Assembly (NCBI RefSeq): GCF_023973825.1
Contig: NC_090124.1
Coordinates: forward strand, 630,001-694,000
DNA from: Plasmodium brasilianum
Taxonomy: Eukaryota > Apicomplexa > Aconoidasida > Haemosporida > Plasmodiidae
DNA length: 64,000 nt
Direction: 5' to 3'
Shown here: positions 43,651-55,105 of the stretch, in pieces
Position numbering within the stretch: the first letter of the stretch is position 1
Layout of the letters: the number at the start of each line of letters is the position of its first letter
Translations under genes and position numbers: made by a program
Notes under the pieces: model-generated
Seen by the model: the letters and a program-made list of their open reading frames with translations, nothing else
What the model was told of the DNA's origin: nothing
Databases searched by the model: none

Positions 43651-44670
43651 ATGAGGATGAATATATTAACCTTTTTTTTAATTTTAGCACTTTTTACAAG
43701 AGGAAATTCATGTCTTTATAATAAAATAAGGTACAAAAAAAAAATAAAATTGTTTTTGAATAATAAAAATATCTTATTTAAAAATGAGTGCAAAGTTTAT
43801 CATCTTAAAAAAGGTAAAATTGTAATGAAGATAAACTCTTCAAGGGGACCCATTTCTAATTTATGGCATGGTATAAAATTGGCAGATATAAAACTACGAA
43901 ATGTAGGGAATTTCTTACATATATTAACAACTAGCCGAATAAGAAATATAATTCATAATAATTTTTTATATTGGAGTTATTTATTTAATAAATGTAAATT
44001 AGACAGGATAATTATAACCGTTAATGTATTCCTATATTTATATTTAAACCGAATAGATAAAAATGAAGAAAAAAAAATATATTTTTATAAAGGAAGTTTG
44101 GTAGAAGCAAAAGATGAACAAAAATCGGAAAAGTATAAATGTAATTATCATGATATTTATAAAAATAAAAATTATAAAACATTTTTTACGTCCATTTTTA
44201 TTCATAAAAATATTCTACATTTATATTTTAATATGAGTTCACTAATATCCATATATAAATTAATTTCAAATATTTACTCAAATAGTCAAATAGGAACTAT
44301 TTTTTTATTGTCTGGTTTTCTATCCAATTTTTTATCCTATATATACCACTTAAAACAAAGAAAGAAAAACATATTTTTTAACGATTTTATTAATCAAAAT
44401 TATTCAAGTGAAAATATATCATTGCATAAAGATAATAAGATAATTTGTGGAAGCAGCTCATCCATTTATTCCTTATACGGAATGTATTTGACACATATTA
44501 TATCTTTTTATTTTAAAAATAACTATATTGTTAATAGTTCATTTCTTTATAATTTTATTTACTCATTTTTAGCGTCCTTGTTTTTAGAAAATGTAAGTCA
44601 TGTTAATCATGTTATGGGCTTTTTATGTGGCTTCTTCTTCTCCTTTCTTATACTATTATTTTATAATTAA
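43651..44670 (+). CDS. Rhomboid-family intramembrane serine protease, probably organelle-targeted
   Basis: A single exon of 339 aa. The N-terminus has a signal-like hydrophobic stretch (MNILTFFLILALFTRGNSC) followed by a Lys/Asn-rich, acid-poor segment. This is the two-part layout typical of apicoplast targeting. The rhomboid core has FFTSIFIHKNILHLYFNM (H-x3-N in the second membrane helix), the serine motif CGSSSSIYSLYG (catalytic Ser ~269) and HVMGFLCG (H-x2-G-x3-G; catalytic His ~320). The glycine after the catalytic serine (G-x-S-G) is Ser here. It would cleave membrane proteins inside the bilayer. By remembered gene order it corresponds to Plasmodium ROM7, but I did not verify that. The first ATG is used; MNILTF two codons later is an alternative. 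Confidence 0.87.
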   Translation: MRMNILTFFLILALFTRGNSCLYNKIRYKKKIKLFLNNKNILFKNECKVYHLKKGKIVMKINSSRGPISNLWHGIKLADIKLRNVGNFLHILTTSRIRNIIHNNFLYWSYLFNKCKLDRIIITVNVFLYLYLNRIDKNEEKKIYFYKGSLVEAKDEQKSEKYKCNYHDIYKNKNYKTFFTSIFIHKNILHLYFNMSSLISIYKLISNIYSNSQIGTIFLLSGFLSNFLSYIYHLKQRKKNIFFNDFINQNYSSENISLHKDNKIICGSSSSIYSLYGMYLTHIISFYFKNNYIVNSSFLYNFIYSFLASLFLENVSHVNHVMGFLCGFFFSFLILLFYN

Positions 44671-44688
44671 TTCCATTCAATATATTGG

Positions 44689-44727
<39 letters not shown>

Positions 44728-45442
44728 GTGCAAATGTGTATGTATGTATGTATGCGTGCGTGCAGCGGTCTCCTTTGTAGACGCCAGTTACGTCGTTTAT
44801 TCATTCACTTATTTTCACCGATTTGCTTTGTTTATCATTAATTCGTTTTGTTTTATCTGCAACATCTTCCCTTTTTTAATTTTTGTAATTTCTGTAATTT
44901 AAAAAATTTTTTTTTTTTTTTTTCTTCCTTTAAATAAAATTTTATTAATGTAATGAATACCTCAGAAATATAAATAAATATGATGCCTTAAATAACGTGA
45001 AATTAATTTTCTTTCTTTTTCTTTTTTTTTTGTAAAAAAAAAAAAGGCCATATGCAAATGGTTAAAAAATGAGATATGGTGGGGTAGTGTTTCTTAGAAA
45101 TTATGAACTTTTTAAAACAAAAGGTAAATACAAGTATAAATATATTAAGAAGTTATATAAAAAATGTATGCTCAAATACGATGAAATAGAAAAGTGAACA
45201 TAAATAAAATATACACACAAGCTCAAAATATGTAAAACTTAAACATGCACACGTATTTACATATGCCATTCGTCCAATTTTTTACAAGAAATCAGACACA
45301 AAAAAATTAAAGGATGAGATTTTGAAAATATCACCAAAAATGCAAATATTCATACGTTTAAAAAAAAAATAAAAAAGTTTTAAATACATTTACAGAAAAC
45401 GTGCTTAAAATATTTTAAAACAAGTGGTTTAGTAAATATTCT
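44671..45442. other. Convergent 3' region, rhomboid / unidentified gene
   Basis: About 0.77 kb between converging genes. (TA)n at 44693-44720 and a gtatgtatgtatgcgtgcgtg run at ~44738-44762 sit just past the rhomboid stop, with poly-T at 44907-44923. No gene was seen. Confidence 0.5.
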
Positions 45443-48400
45443 TTACTTAAACTCATTCAATATAGCATCAAAATTTTCATCGCCATATGCATAGGGATTA
45501 TTTGATAAGAACACATGGACAACTTGTGCATTATACATTTCCAAAATTCCTTTTTTCGCATTTAAAATATATTTTATTTTACAAAAAAGTAGTAAAAATA
45601 ATATTTTATTTTTTTTTAAATTTATTAAATTCATGGACATTTCATCGGCAATTTTTAAAATACTATTTTCTTCCTGTGGTACAGCGCTTTTCTGTTCAAA
45701 TTGGGGATCTGGGAAAAAAGAAGAAAAAAGAAAAAAAAAGAAGAAAAAAGAAGTGTCATTGAGTGAGTCTCTAAGCATTCGTGCGTTGAGCGGATTGTGC
45801 TGATATCGGTTTGTATGTACAAGTTCGTGAAAATATGCACATATCTATAGGTATGTATATATATATGTACACAAGCAGTTAATAAACCAGTGGGCATTTA
45901 AAATAACAAAGTTGTAAGAGAGTAACGGAGCAATGGGGTGTCGGAGTAGCGGAACAACGGAGCGACGAATGAAACAGAGTAATAACATATTTTTCGTACC
46001 CCTATAATTGTTCAAAATAAAGGATAAGCTATTTTGAATGAAGACAAGTTTTTCGTAGAGAAGTTTCCTCTCCTCTTCATCTATTCGTCTTTTATCCATT
46101 ACATAATTATGAAGGTGTTCATTTATAAGGTAAAAGAAATAGTCTACTATGCGTAATACAATATCTTTATGTATTAATTTACACAAATCTTGAATTTGAA
46201 AAAATTCAAAAACTATAGCGATTGCTTTAGAAGAATTTATTAAAAATTGGTCATCTATGAAAAGAATATCTTGTTTTAAAAGATACGTAAATTTTTGCTT
46301 ATAAATTTTAATAAACATGTTTTTAAAAACATTCAAATTTAAATGAAATTTATCAATAAACAGGTGTATTTTTTTTAAGATATTAATTTTATTTATGTAT
46401 AAAATATTTTTCTTTGGTGAACATTTTATATGTTCTCTTTTCTTCTGCTTCATTTCTATTTCGAAGCTGTTTTTATCAAAAATATTATATTTTAAATGGT
46501 TATAACTGTTCTGTGCATGATATCTATTGTTACTATTTTTTTTGTAGCAATGTTTACGGTCCACATAACAATTATCACTGTATTTTTCACTGTGATTACT
46601 ACCTTTACAATTTGTATTATTGCTTATACGATTTATATGCGTACCAGTATCAATGGGAGAATTTCCATCCCTGCCAAATAAGTAATCCTTATTTGTTTCA
46701 AAATTTTCAAATATTATATGTTCCTTAGAAATGGTAAAATTAAATAATTCTTTATAATTCATATAAACTCTGTTAATATTTTCTAACACCTTTTTTAAAA
46801 ATATACTATCATTAATTATGCATAACAAATGTTCCTCCTTATTTTTTATATTCGGTAAACACGAAAAGCGAAAAATAAAAAAAGAGTAACTTAAAAACAT
46901 ATTATAAATATGTTTAATTATTTTATAAGAGAACAATATTATGTTAATATTTATAATGTATTTCAATTTTTCATTCATGTTAGAATTTCCATTTTTTATG
47001 TTATCCACATTCTTTTTTGAACAATTCCTTTTTTTGTTTTCGTTAATCTTAAACAAAACAGTATAAGACAAATGTACTATACGGTAAATTGTAAATACTA
47101 AATAAAGTAATTTCTTATGAATTCGTATGCAGTCTAGGTTACTTCGTCTAATAGTTATACTTACACTGTTTTTATCTGAACAGTGGTTAGAATGTTCTTC
47201 ATCATTATTATCATCAAACATTGACTTCTTACCAATTTTACCTTGTTCCTTGTTGCCATCACCTGTTTTAACCTCCTTAGTTGTAACTAGCACTTTAGTT
47301 GTGTTACCCCTATTTAATACATTCTGGTTATGAACATTTTTTTCTGTAATTGTCTTGTCAACCAGTTCCTTTAGACTTTTATTCAATGCAATTTGCCCTT
47401 CCTCAATATATCTCAAAATTGTGTTAAAATTTAGTTCTTCTATATTTCTCAGATTGTAACTATTATTTATATCAAAAAATATATTATATACATAATTGTG
47501 AATATTTTGATCTACCAAAATATACTCTCCCTCTTTTTTAAAAAGAAATAAATCGTTTAATATAGAATAAACGTAATTGAGATAATAAATTAAGTTATTT
47601 TTAAAAATATTCTTAATTAACAGAAAAAATTTCTGCTCCTCTTTCTTCCACATATATATATAATATACATTACAAATATCCGTTAAGTTATTTCGTTTCA
47701 AATTTAATTTATGAAAAAAAGAAAATACATTTTTATTCAATTCTTTATTTAGTATATAGAGAGAAAAAAGGGTCTCATCGTTTTGTACTGCTTCACTGCT
47801 ATGTTGCACTCTTTGCTTGATATACTGATATTTCTTTATTAACTTCTCTTTTATATTACTTAGCTTTTCTTCCTCATTGAAATTGTCTTCAAATTTATTA
47901 AAATATGCTTGCTCATAGCTAGTTTTATTTGTTTTATTATCAAAATAAAAATTAAATATATGTACTAATTCTTCTGGGCATATTTGTTTTCCAGTTCTAA
48001 TATCTAAAAGTTTTTTTTCTTTTTTATTTATAACAAATAGCTGTTCTATAATATGGTGAAATTCGAACATACAACGAGATAAAATGATGAAAAAATCGTG
48101 ACATCCTGTACCTTTATCAATTTTGTTCCTCATATCATTATCTTCATTAGTAGGAATACTACTGCTCGTATCATTCTGAACACAGTCATGATCGAATTTT
48201 TTAACATCCTCATTTTTATGGATTGAAATATTTGGAAAAAAATATTTCTTCAACATCTTTCCATTACTTCCTGAACTGTTCATAAATGTTTCATCATTTT
48301 TGTTACACACATTTGCACTTTCTGAAAATTCTTCCTTACGGGGTAAAATGTTCTGTGAATCTCTATTTTTGATACACTCTAATGACAAAAAGAAATTACT

Positions 48401-50229
48401 AAAAAAACTTTCTATGTCAATAAGGATGTATTCTTCATTATCAAATATATAATTGCTTAAGTATATTTTACTGAATAATATATCGTTTATTTCTTTTACC
48501 CTTTCAGATATTATGCCACTGTGTAGCGATTTATCATTATGTACACAAAATAGATAATTTTTAAATTTATTAAAAATGTTGTGAGAATCATCGGATATGG
48601 AAAAATTCATTCTATTTTTCCCTATCACATTTGAAACAAATTTTTTTACACTCTCATATGTTAAAGTGTTTATCTGTTTCACTTTATTTAGATTATGTAA
48701 TATTTCTCTTCCATTCAAATTTTTTACAATGCAATAAAATAAGACCATCAATTTGAACAAATTTAAAAATAGGTAATTTTTTATTATTTCCAAATATTTA
48801 GTATGCTCTTTTAAAATATACGCAAAATACCAAAAGATAGAGTACGTAATTTTTTGTTCCCTGATATTTTCACTATTTAAAAAAACATCACTTGAATTCA
48901 AATATATGTATTTATATATTTTAATATTATCGCTAAGAACAAACATTTTTTTAAAAATAGTTTGCACAATATTCTTCAGATTATTTAATATGTTATCATA
49001 TTTAATTTTAATTTCTTTCAAAAATATTACTTTGTTACTTGGATTAGGTGAAGTGGACTGTATTTGAAATAACTTTTTCAAATCTTCCATCAATTTTATG
49101 TCTGTATGTTTATCAGGCCCATCAATTGGAGCGGTTGAGTCATTATTACCATAGATTTCTTCATCACATTTGTTCTGATCATACTTGTTTTGACCATATT
49201 CGTTTAGGTCATTTTTCTTTCCATTCATAAAGATGCCTTGTGCCTCAAATTCTGCCTGTAATTTGTCCAATTTAGTAGTATTGTTAAATTGTGAATTATA
49301 ATCTATGTAAGCATCCGCTTGTCTATTTTCCTCTCTTTTCTTTCCTTTTCCAAACTTGTTGTTTTCATTTTCATTTAAAGCGTGGTATAAATCGTCTTTT
49401 ACACATTTAAATATTGCTTGTATTAATAAAATATGCAATCTACAATTTCTTAAATAAATTAATGATTTCCAAATATTTAATTTTTTATAATTTTTCTCCG
49501 ATTTATCTAAAAAATGCATGTAATTTTTTAAACAGTTAAAGAAGTTTTTTAGGAACAGTAAGGACTCATAGTTTTTTTTTTTTTTTTCCTTGTTATATAT
49601 AATTCATACAAAGGGTTATTAGCCTTGAATTTTTTTTCAATATTTTTCATTTCCCTATTAAATTTTTCTGTCATTAAGATTTTATCACTATAGTCATTTT
49701 TTATTTTATTTTTGTTAATAAAATTTTCTAGATTTTTAATTCTCTCTATAATTTCATCATTAAAACTGTTTATTAGTTTATTTAAATCTTTAAATTCAAA
49801 AAACTTTTTATTTTGCATAACTTTTTTTACATTTATACAACCTATATTTTTATTATCCAATAAAAAGCCTTCTAAATATTCTTTGTTTTCTTTCTTTTTT
49901 TCTATTGATAGTTTCTTACTTATCGAAGATGTTGCGTCTTCTTTTAGGCCACTTTCCTGTTCAGAATGAATTTCATTGTTCAGATTTTTTTTTTTATTTA
50001 AGCTACCATTTTCAATATCACGACTTCTGTTGTTGATTTCCTCTTTTACATTTTTACTAAGTTTATCATTTAAATTTGTTTTATTAATAAGGGAACTCAA
50101 ATAATTTATCGAATTGTTGCTAAGGAAGTTCTCGAATAAGTTCTTAATTTCAGGTTCATATGTTTTTTCATCTTTTTTTACGTTAGTGTTTTCTTTTATC
50201 TTTTTACTTAACTCTTTTAATTCATTCAT
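45443..50229 (-). CDS. Unidentified ~1500-aa protein, two exons, one poly-A frame break
   Basis: Exon 1 is 50229-46000 and exon 2 is 45708-45443 (donor AGGG|gtacga, acceptor ttcccag, phase 1). Exon 1 is split into two frames at an A16 tract (49572-49587). One more A joins ITRKKKKK to NYESLLFLKNFFNCLKNYMH and gives 1498 aa. The product is rich in Lys, Asn and Ile. The N-terminus (residues ~1-215) is a charged, probably coiled-coil region (LNKLINSFNDEIIERIKNLE). The rest alternates helical, hydrophobic blocks with Asn-rich insertions and no Cys/His motifs. There is no signal peptide or clear membrane span. The helical layout could suit a vesicle-tethering or scaffold subunit, but I see no signature and give no function. 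If read literally it would end at ~226 aa (49549). A/T-rich intron 45709-45999. Confidence 0.75.
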
Positions 50230-50454
50230 AGTCTTTTTATTTTTTAATTTTATATTCCTATTAATCTCTCCTAATTTATTATTACATAACCTTTTATGTA
50301 AAAAGTAATGTATATTTTTGATTTGTTCTCAATCTTATTCATTTTAATGTTATGTATATGTTTACACATGTATAAAATTAGATTACCATAAAATTTTATG
50401 AACAATGCATAGTACTACTAATATAGGAACAAAAAAGAGAACAAAAATAGCTGT

Positions 50455-50501
<47 letters not shown>

Positions 50502-51471
50502 CATACATACATACATACTTAAATACATACATACATTTCTACACACAAATATATTTCTACGCTTTTGTACTTTATGTGAAAATAACACAATTCTTTGCCA
50601 TACTTTAAGATAATATATTATCTTTAACCCTAAAGTGAAAACGTTCAGTATTATTACTACTGTACTCGGTGAAATTATATTAGTTTTTTTTTTCATAAAG
50701 TTTTATTTTTGGCTTGTTTAGAAGTTTTCTTTTCACAAATAATATTTACATTCGCCAGGAAAAAATTACTAGTAGAGTGATAAAAATATTTCATGTTCTG
50801 GATTTTTTAATTCTATTTTATATTCAAAATTTTTTTTTTTTTTTTTTTTAGAATAATTTTTTATTGTATGTAGCAATTACACTCAAGCAACAGCTGAATT
50901 TAATAAACCATAAATAAAAAATACAAAGCAATTTTAACTTGATCATACATACATATATGGACGTATAAACACCGTATGTATATATGTAAATATATGTATG
51001 CATATATATATGATTCAAAATAAATAGCTTAAAATATGGGGGATATTTTATTTTTATTAAGAAAATTTTGTAAGCGCAAAAAGTAAAAAAAAAAAAAATA
51101 TATATATCCTTATATATAGAGAGAGAACATCATATGTTTAATTAAACGTAATATATAACATAATTCTTTTACAGATGGAATCATTCCTTTTCACAAAAAA
51201 GGAAAAACAGTATTTTAAAATTCGTGTTTAATTTATTTTTTATTTTAAAATATAAAATAAAAAGTAAAAATGTTTTATTTAATTTATTAAAGGAAAAAAA
51301 GAATAAAACCTTCTATTTTTTAACATCACAACATTTGTTGCATGTTACATTTTTATATATAAAAGGTTTTATTTTGATATATTTTTATGTTCTACGATTT
51401 CCTGATTTTTCTGCGTAAGTCTTCCATTTAATGCTAATTACGTTATGAACTTGTATATATGCTAGAAGAAA
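50230..51471. promoter_or_regulatory. Divergent intergenic region, unidentified gene / UTP3
   Basis: About 1.2 kb between head-to-head starts. It includes an A-tract at 50455-50470 running into (TA)n to 50496, (TACA)n at 50497-50534, a T-tract at 50829-50849 and a small gagaga run at 51118-51127. The open frame 51224-51418 is Phe/Leu/Lys low-complexity and unsupported. Confidence 0.5.
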
Positions 51472-53757
51472 ATGAAGAAGAAAAAAAATTATATGTTAGT
51501 TGATACCAGCAAAATTAAGTTTGTTGAGAATTCCGAATCGGAAGATGTTGAATTTGAGGATGATGTCAATAGTAGTAATGTGGAAAACTTTAATTCCGTG
51601 GATGATACTTTAAGTGATAGTAACAATGAAAGTAGTGACCTCAAATCTACAAGCGGTAAAAAAAAAAAGAAAAAAAAGAAAAGTTTTGATGATAGTGATA
51701 GTGATAGTGATAATGATAATGATAATGATAATGGCGGTGATGAAGACAAAGACGACGAAGTAGAAAACGAAAAAGATGACGATTTCATAAAGATATCTTG
51801 GGAGAAAGATAAAAGAAATTACTATCAATATGAAAGTGAAAATTCGTCAAGTGATAATGAAGAAAACGATGAAAGAATAAAAGAAGCTATTTATCTAAAT
51901 AAAAAAGAAAAAGAGAATTTGAATGAAAATGATTTTGATTTATGTGACATCTATATGACAGAAAAAGAGGACAAGATTTTAGAAAAAAAAAAGGGGGGCC
52001 ATGGCATAGATGAGGAAGAGAACATTATTAAAAGACTAATTAGCGATGTGAGTAAGGATTTAAAAGGCAAAAAAAATGAAATAACCTTAGAAGGTAAGAA
52101 TAAAAAGGAAATTGAACAAATAGTTATGAGTGAACAACAAGAATATAAAATTCTTTTAAAGGAGTTGTCTTCGAATATTCAAAAAGTTTTTAATGAAATT
52201 AATGATAATAAAAAATTATTTGAATTTAAGGAAATTGATGAAAATAATGTTAGTCCATCTGATATTAATAAGAATACTTTACTTTATCTTAAAAAAAAAA
52301 ATGAAACAATGTTAACTTACATTATATATATTACATATTATGTGTTTCTTAAAATTATGAATTGTTATACTCATAATCACCCAGTACTAGATAAATTAAT
52401 ATATATGAACACAATCATTTCAAAAACAAATGATTTAGACAGTAAAATAAAGTTCAAAATTCAGCAGCTAAATAAATCCTCGGGTAGAGAGTTGGACGAA
52501 TTAGGGTCATCAAAAAAGAATGGTGAGACTATATCTAAAAAGGTGAAGATGAGAGAAAATGTTAGTAAAGGAGCGAATGAACTAGAGTTAGATGACGTGG
52601 AAGAAGATAGTGAGGATGAGGATAATGTTGAGGATGAAGATGATGTTAATGATACGGAAGATAATGATGAGGAAGTCGATGATGAGGAAGTTAATGATGA
52701 GGAAGTTGATGATGAGGAAGTTGATGATGAGGAAGTTGATGATGAGGAAGACGATGGTGACGAAGATGATGATGAGGAAGACGATGGTGACGAAGATGAT
52801 GAGGCTCAGGATGGCGAAGTAAATGGTGATAACGAAAAATACAAAAACAAAAAATATAAAATCAGCAAAAGCCTTATAACGGAATACACAGATAGTCACA
52901 TAAGGGAAAAGGAGAAGGAAGAAAAGAAAAAGAAAAGGGAAAAAATTAAAAATGAGAGAAACGTATTTTTAAAGGAAATAAAAGATATGGTATCAAATAG
53001 ACCAGAAAAAATCGAAGAACATAATTATATGAAGAAAATGGAGGAAAAGTTAATGCATTTTGATGAAAAAATTTTAAATAAAAAAATTAAAGCATTAAAT
53101 AAAAAGAAAAACAAGCTGAATAATTTAAGTAACGTTGGAATGACATCCAATGATTTATTGAAATTTGTGGAATTACCCGAAATGAACCAAGAAGAGAAAA
53201 ATAAGAATTTGGAAGAAAAGAAAATTTTTAGAAGCAACATTAATAAAATCAAACAAATGAAGAAAAATAAATTAACAAATAACGTGAATGACGACTTTGT
53301 TTCCTTTAAAAAGTTTGACAAAATTAATAGCAGATATACCTCATATAAGAGTGAAGATTACAATAATTCTAATAATGCTAAATTTGGAAAGAACATATAT
53401 AATGAAATAGATGATGAAAAAATCAAAAGTATGATAAGCTTTAAAAAAAAGAGAAAAGAAAATAAAAAATTAAACTTGGAACAAAAAAATAGAGAAATAC
53501 GAAAAAAATTAGTGGACGAAGAAAATGAAATAAGTGATAGAAGAATACCAAATAAAAATATTATACAAAATAAGGGCTTAGTACGAAAGAGAAAATCAAC
53601 CGATGGAAATGCAAGAGTTCATAACAAAATTAAATTTATGAAAAAAATGAAAACCTATAATAGTCAACATCCAAAATTAAAAGTTCATGAAAATAATTAT
53701 TCAGGCGAAAAAAGAGGAATAAATCCATACCTAAAAAAATCCATAGATATCAAATAA
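51472..53757 (+). CDS. UTP3: SAS10/UTP3 SSU-processome subunit
   Basis: A single exon of 761 aa. Residues ~215-325 are the Sas10/Utp3/C1D domain: a long helix around EQQEYKILLKELSSNIQKVF, then TLLYLKKKNETMLTYIIYIT and HPVLDKLIYMNTIIS. The C-terminal Sas10 domain (~690-761) is very clear, with NKGLVRKRKSTDGNARVHNK, YSGEKRGINPYLKKS and the final IDIK. UTP3 is a nucleolar factor of the SSU processome needed for early 18S pre-rRNA cleavages and also tied to chromatin silencing in yeast. The N-terminus is acidic (SESEDVEFEDD, then Asp/Ser/Asn repeats). A second acidic block (~370-450) is a coding repeat of DDEEV units. The start follows a typical A-rich context (gaagaaaATG). With UTP10 it makes two processome subunits in one window. 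Confidence 0.92.
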   Translation: MKKKKNYMLVDTSKIKFVENSESEDVEFEDDVNSSNVENFNSVDDTLSDSNNESSDLKSTSGKKKKKKKKSFDDSDSDSDNDNDNDNGGDEDKDDEVENEKDDDFIKISWEKDKRNYYQYESENSSSDNEENDERIKEAIYLNKKEKENLNENDFDLCDIYMTEKEDKILEKKKGGHGIDEEENIIKRLISDVSKDLKGKKNEITLEGKNKKEIEQIVMSEQQEYKILLKELSSNIQKVFNEINDNKKLFEFKEIDENNVSPSDINKNTLLYLKKKNETMLTYIIYITYYVFLKIMNCYTHNHPVLDKLIYMNTIISKTNDLDSKIKFKIQQLNKSSGRELDELGSSKKNGETISKKVKMRENVSKGANELELDDVEEDSEDEDNVEDEDDVNDTEDNDEEVDDEEVNDEEVDDEEVDDEEVDDEEDDGDEDDDEEDDGDEDDEAQDGEVNGDNEKYKNKKYKISKSLITEYTDSHIREKEKEEKKKKREKIKNERNVFLKEIKDMVSNRPEKIEEHNYMKKMEEKLMHFDEKILNKKIKALNKKKNKLNNLSNVGMTSNDLLKFVELPEMNQEEKNKNLEEKKIFRSNINKIKQMKKNKLTNNVNDDFVSFKKFDKINSRYTSYKSEDYNNSNNAKFGKNIYNEIDDEKIKSMISFKKKRKENKKLNLEQKNREIRKKLVDEENEISDRRIPNKNIIQNKGLVRKRKSTDGNARVHNKIKFMKKMKTYNSQHPKLKVHENNYSGEKRGINPYLKKSIDIK
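52655..52800. repeat. Coding acidic minisatellite in UTP3
   Basis: Tandem gatgaggaagtt (12-15 bp) then gatgaggaagacgatggtga units encode DDEEV and DDEEDDGDE repeats. The unit length is a multiple of three, so the frame is kept. Confidence 0.85.
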
Positions 53758-55105
53758 TAATTAAATTACAAAGTCAGGAAAATATAAAAGAAAAAAAGAA
53801 AATAATACAAAAATAAAAGAAAATTTTGCTCCATTTGTTTTATTTTTTTTTTAATTTTTTGTCACACATTGTGCACATTAATGTGCATATATTATGAAGT
53901 ATACTTCATCATACGTCCATATATGTGTTATTTCTGCGTATTATACACATATATATATATATATATATATGTACAAGTTTACAATTATTTCATAAAAGGA
54001 ATTCTTTTGACGTTTCTTAGTATATTTTGCTCAGTAGCAAATTTAAAAAATTTCCTATAAATATGTACTATATGCAAGCGTAGTTCTATCAATTAAAATG
54101 TTTATAATTAAAAATTTTTTCTTCTGTTTTCCTGTTTTCAATATTTACAACATATAACATTCACAATTTTTTATTTTTTTACATATAGTTTCAACCTTTT
54201 TCATCGTTTTAAAACTTAAGAGATATGTTGCATATATTTACATACATATAAAATAACTTAGCCATTTTAAGGAATCCTGTATCTCAAAATTAAAAAAATA
54301 ACAAAAAATAAAACGTGCTAATTAGCATTTGTTTTGACAGATGCAATAAATTGTTATGCTTATCACTTGTTCAAATTTAGGTTAATGAAAATAAATATGC
54401 ATACATATACATATATATAAATGTGAACATATCATATGAATAAAAAAAATATTTTGTCGTTAATGCTATAAATTAATATAGAGAATTGTGTCCCATGATA
54501 AAACACATTATAACATAATCAAAGTATATGAAATAAATACATATTAAAAAAATTAGAACAAAATGAAAAATGCAGAAAAAAGAAAAGAGTAAAAAGTAAA
54601 GAAGTAATTATATAAGGAACCAAAAACTAATAGAATTAGAAGCCTAAAGAAGCGAAAACAAAAAGCACAAAAAATTATTCTTGAAACTTGAGTCACATCA
54701 AGGGTAGTAAACAATGAAATGCTAAAGAATAAAGCATGTACTGTAAAAATAAAAAAAATAAATTATGAAAATATTATGGGAAAGCTTGAAAAAAAAAAAA
54801 AAAAAAAAAAAGGAAGATAAAACAAAATAAAATAATAAAAAATAAAATGCAAAAAAACAATAATAAAAATAAAAGGTTACATAAATTATAAGGAAATATT
54901 TGAAGAAATAGCTACGAAAAAGCAGTGTAATAAAATTATCCTTGTATCCTTTTTTTTTTTGCTTTTTTCCCTTAGAAAATATGTAATTTGTAAGAAGGTA
55001 TGAACCTTTAAACATAAGCGTTTTTGCATTTTCTTTGTTTCATCCTTTTTTTTTTTTTGTTTTTATTTCCTTTTCTCCATTTTCCCATTTTTCCATCTTT
55101 ATAAA
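53758..55105. other. Intergenic, UTP3 to patatin-like gene
   Basis: About 1.35 kb between same-strand genes. AT-rich, with (TA)n at 53948-53970, an A-tract at 54789-54811 and T-tracts at 54951-54960 and 55046-55058. It must hold the patatin-gene promoter. No exon was recognised. Confidence 0.5.

Noticed and set aside
51224..51418. 64-aa plus ORF upstream of UTP3
   Set aside because: Low-complexity Phe/Leu/Lys composition, no similarity recognised, likely chance in AT-rich promoter DNA.
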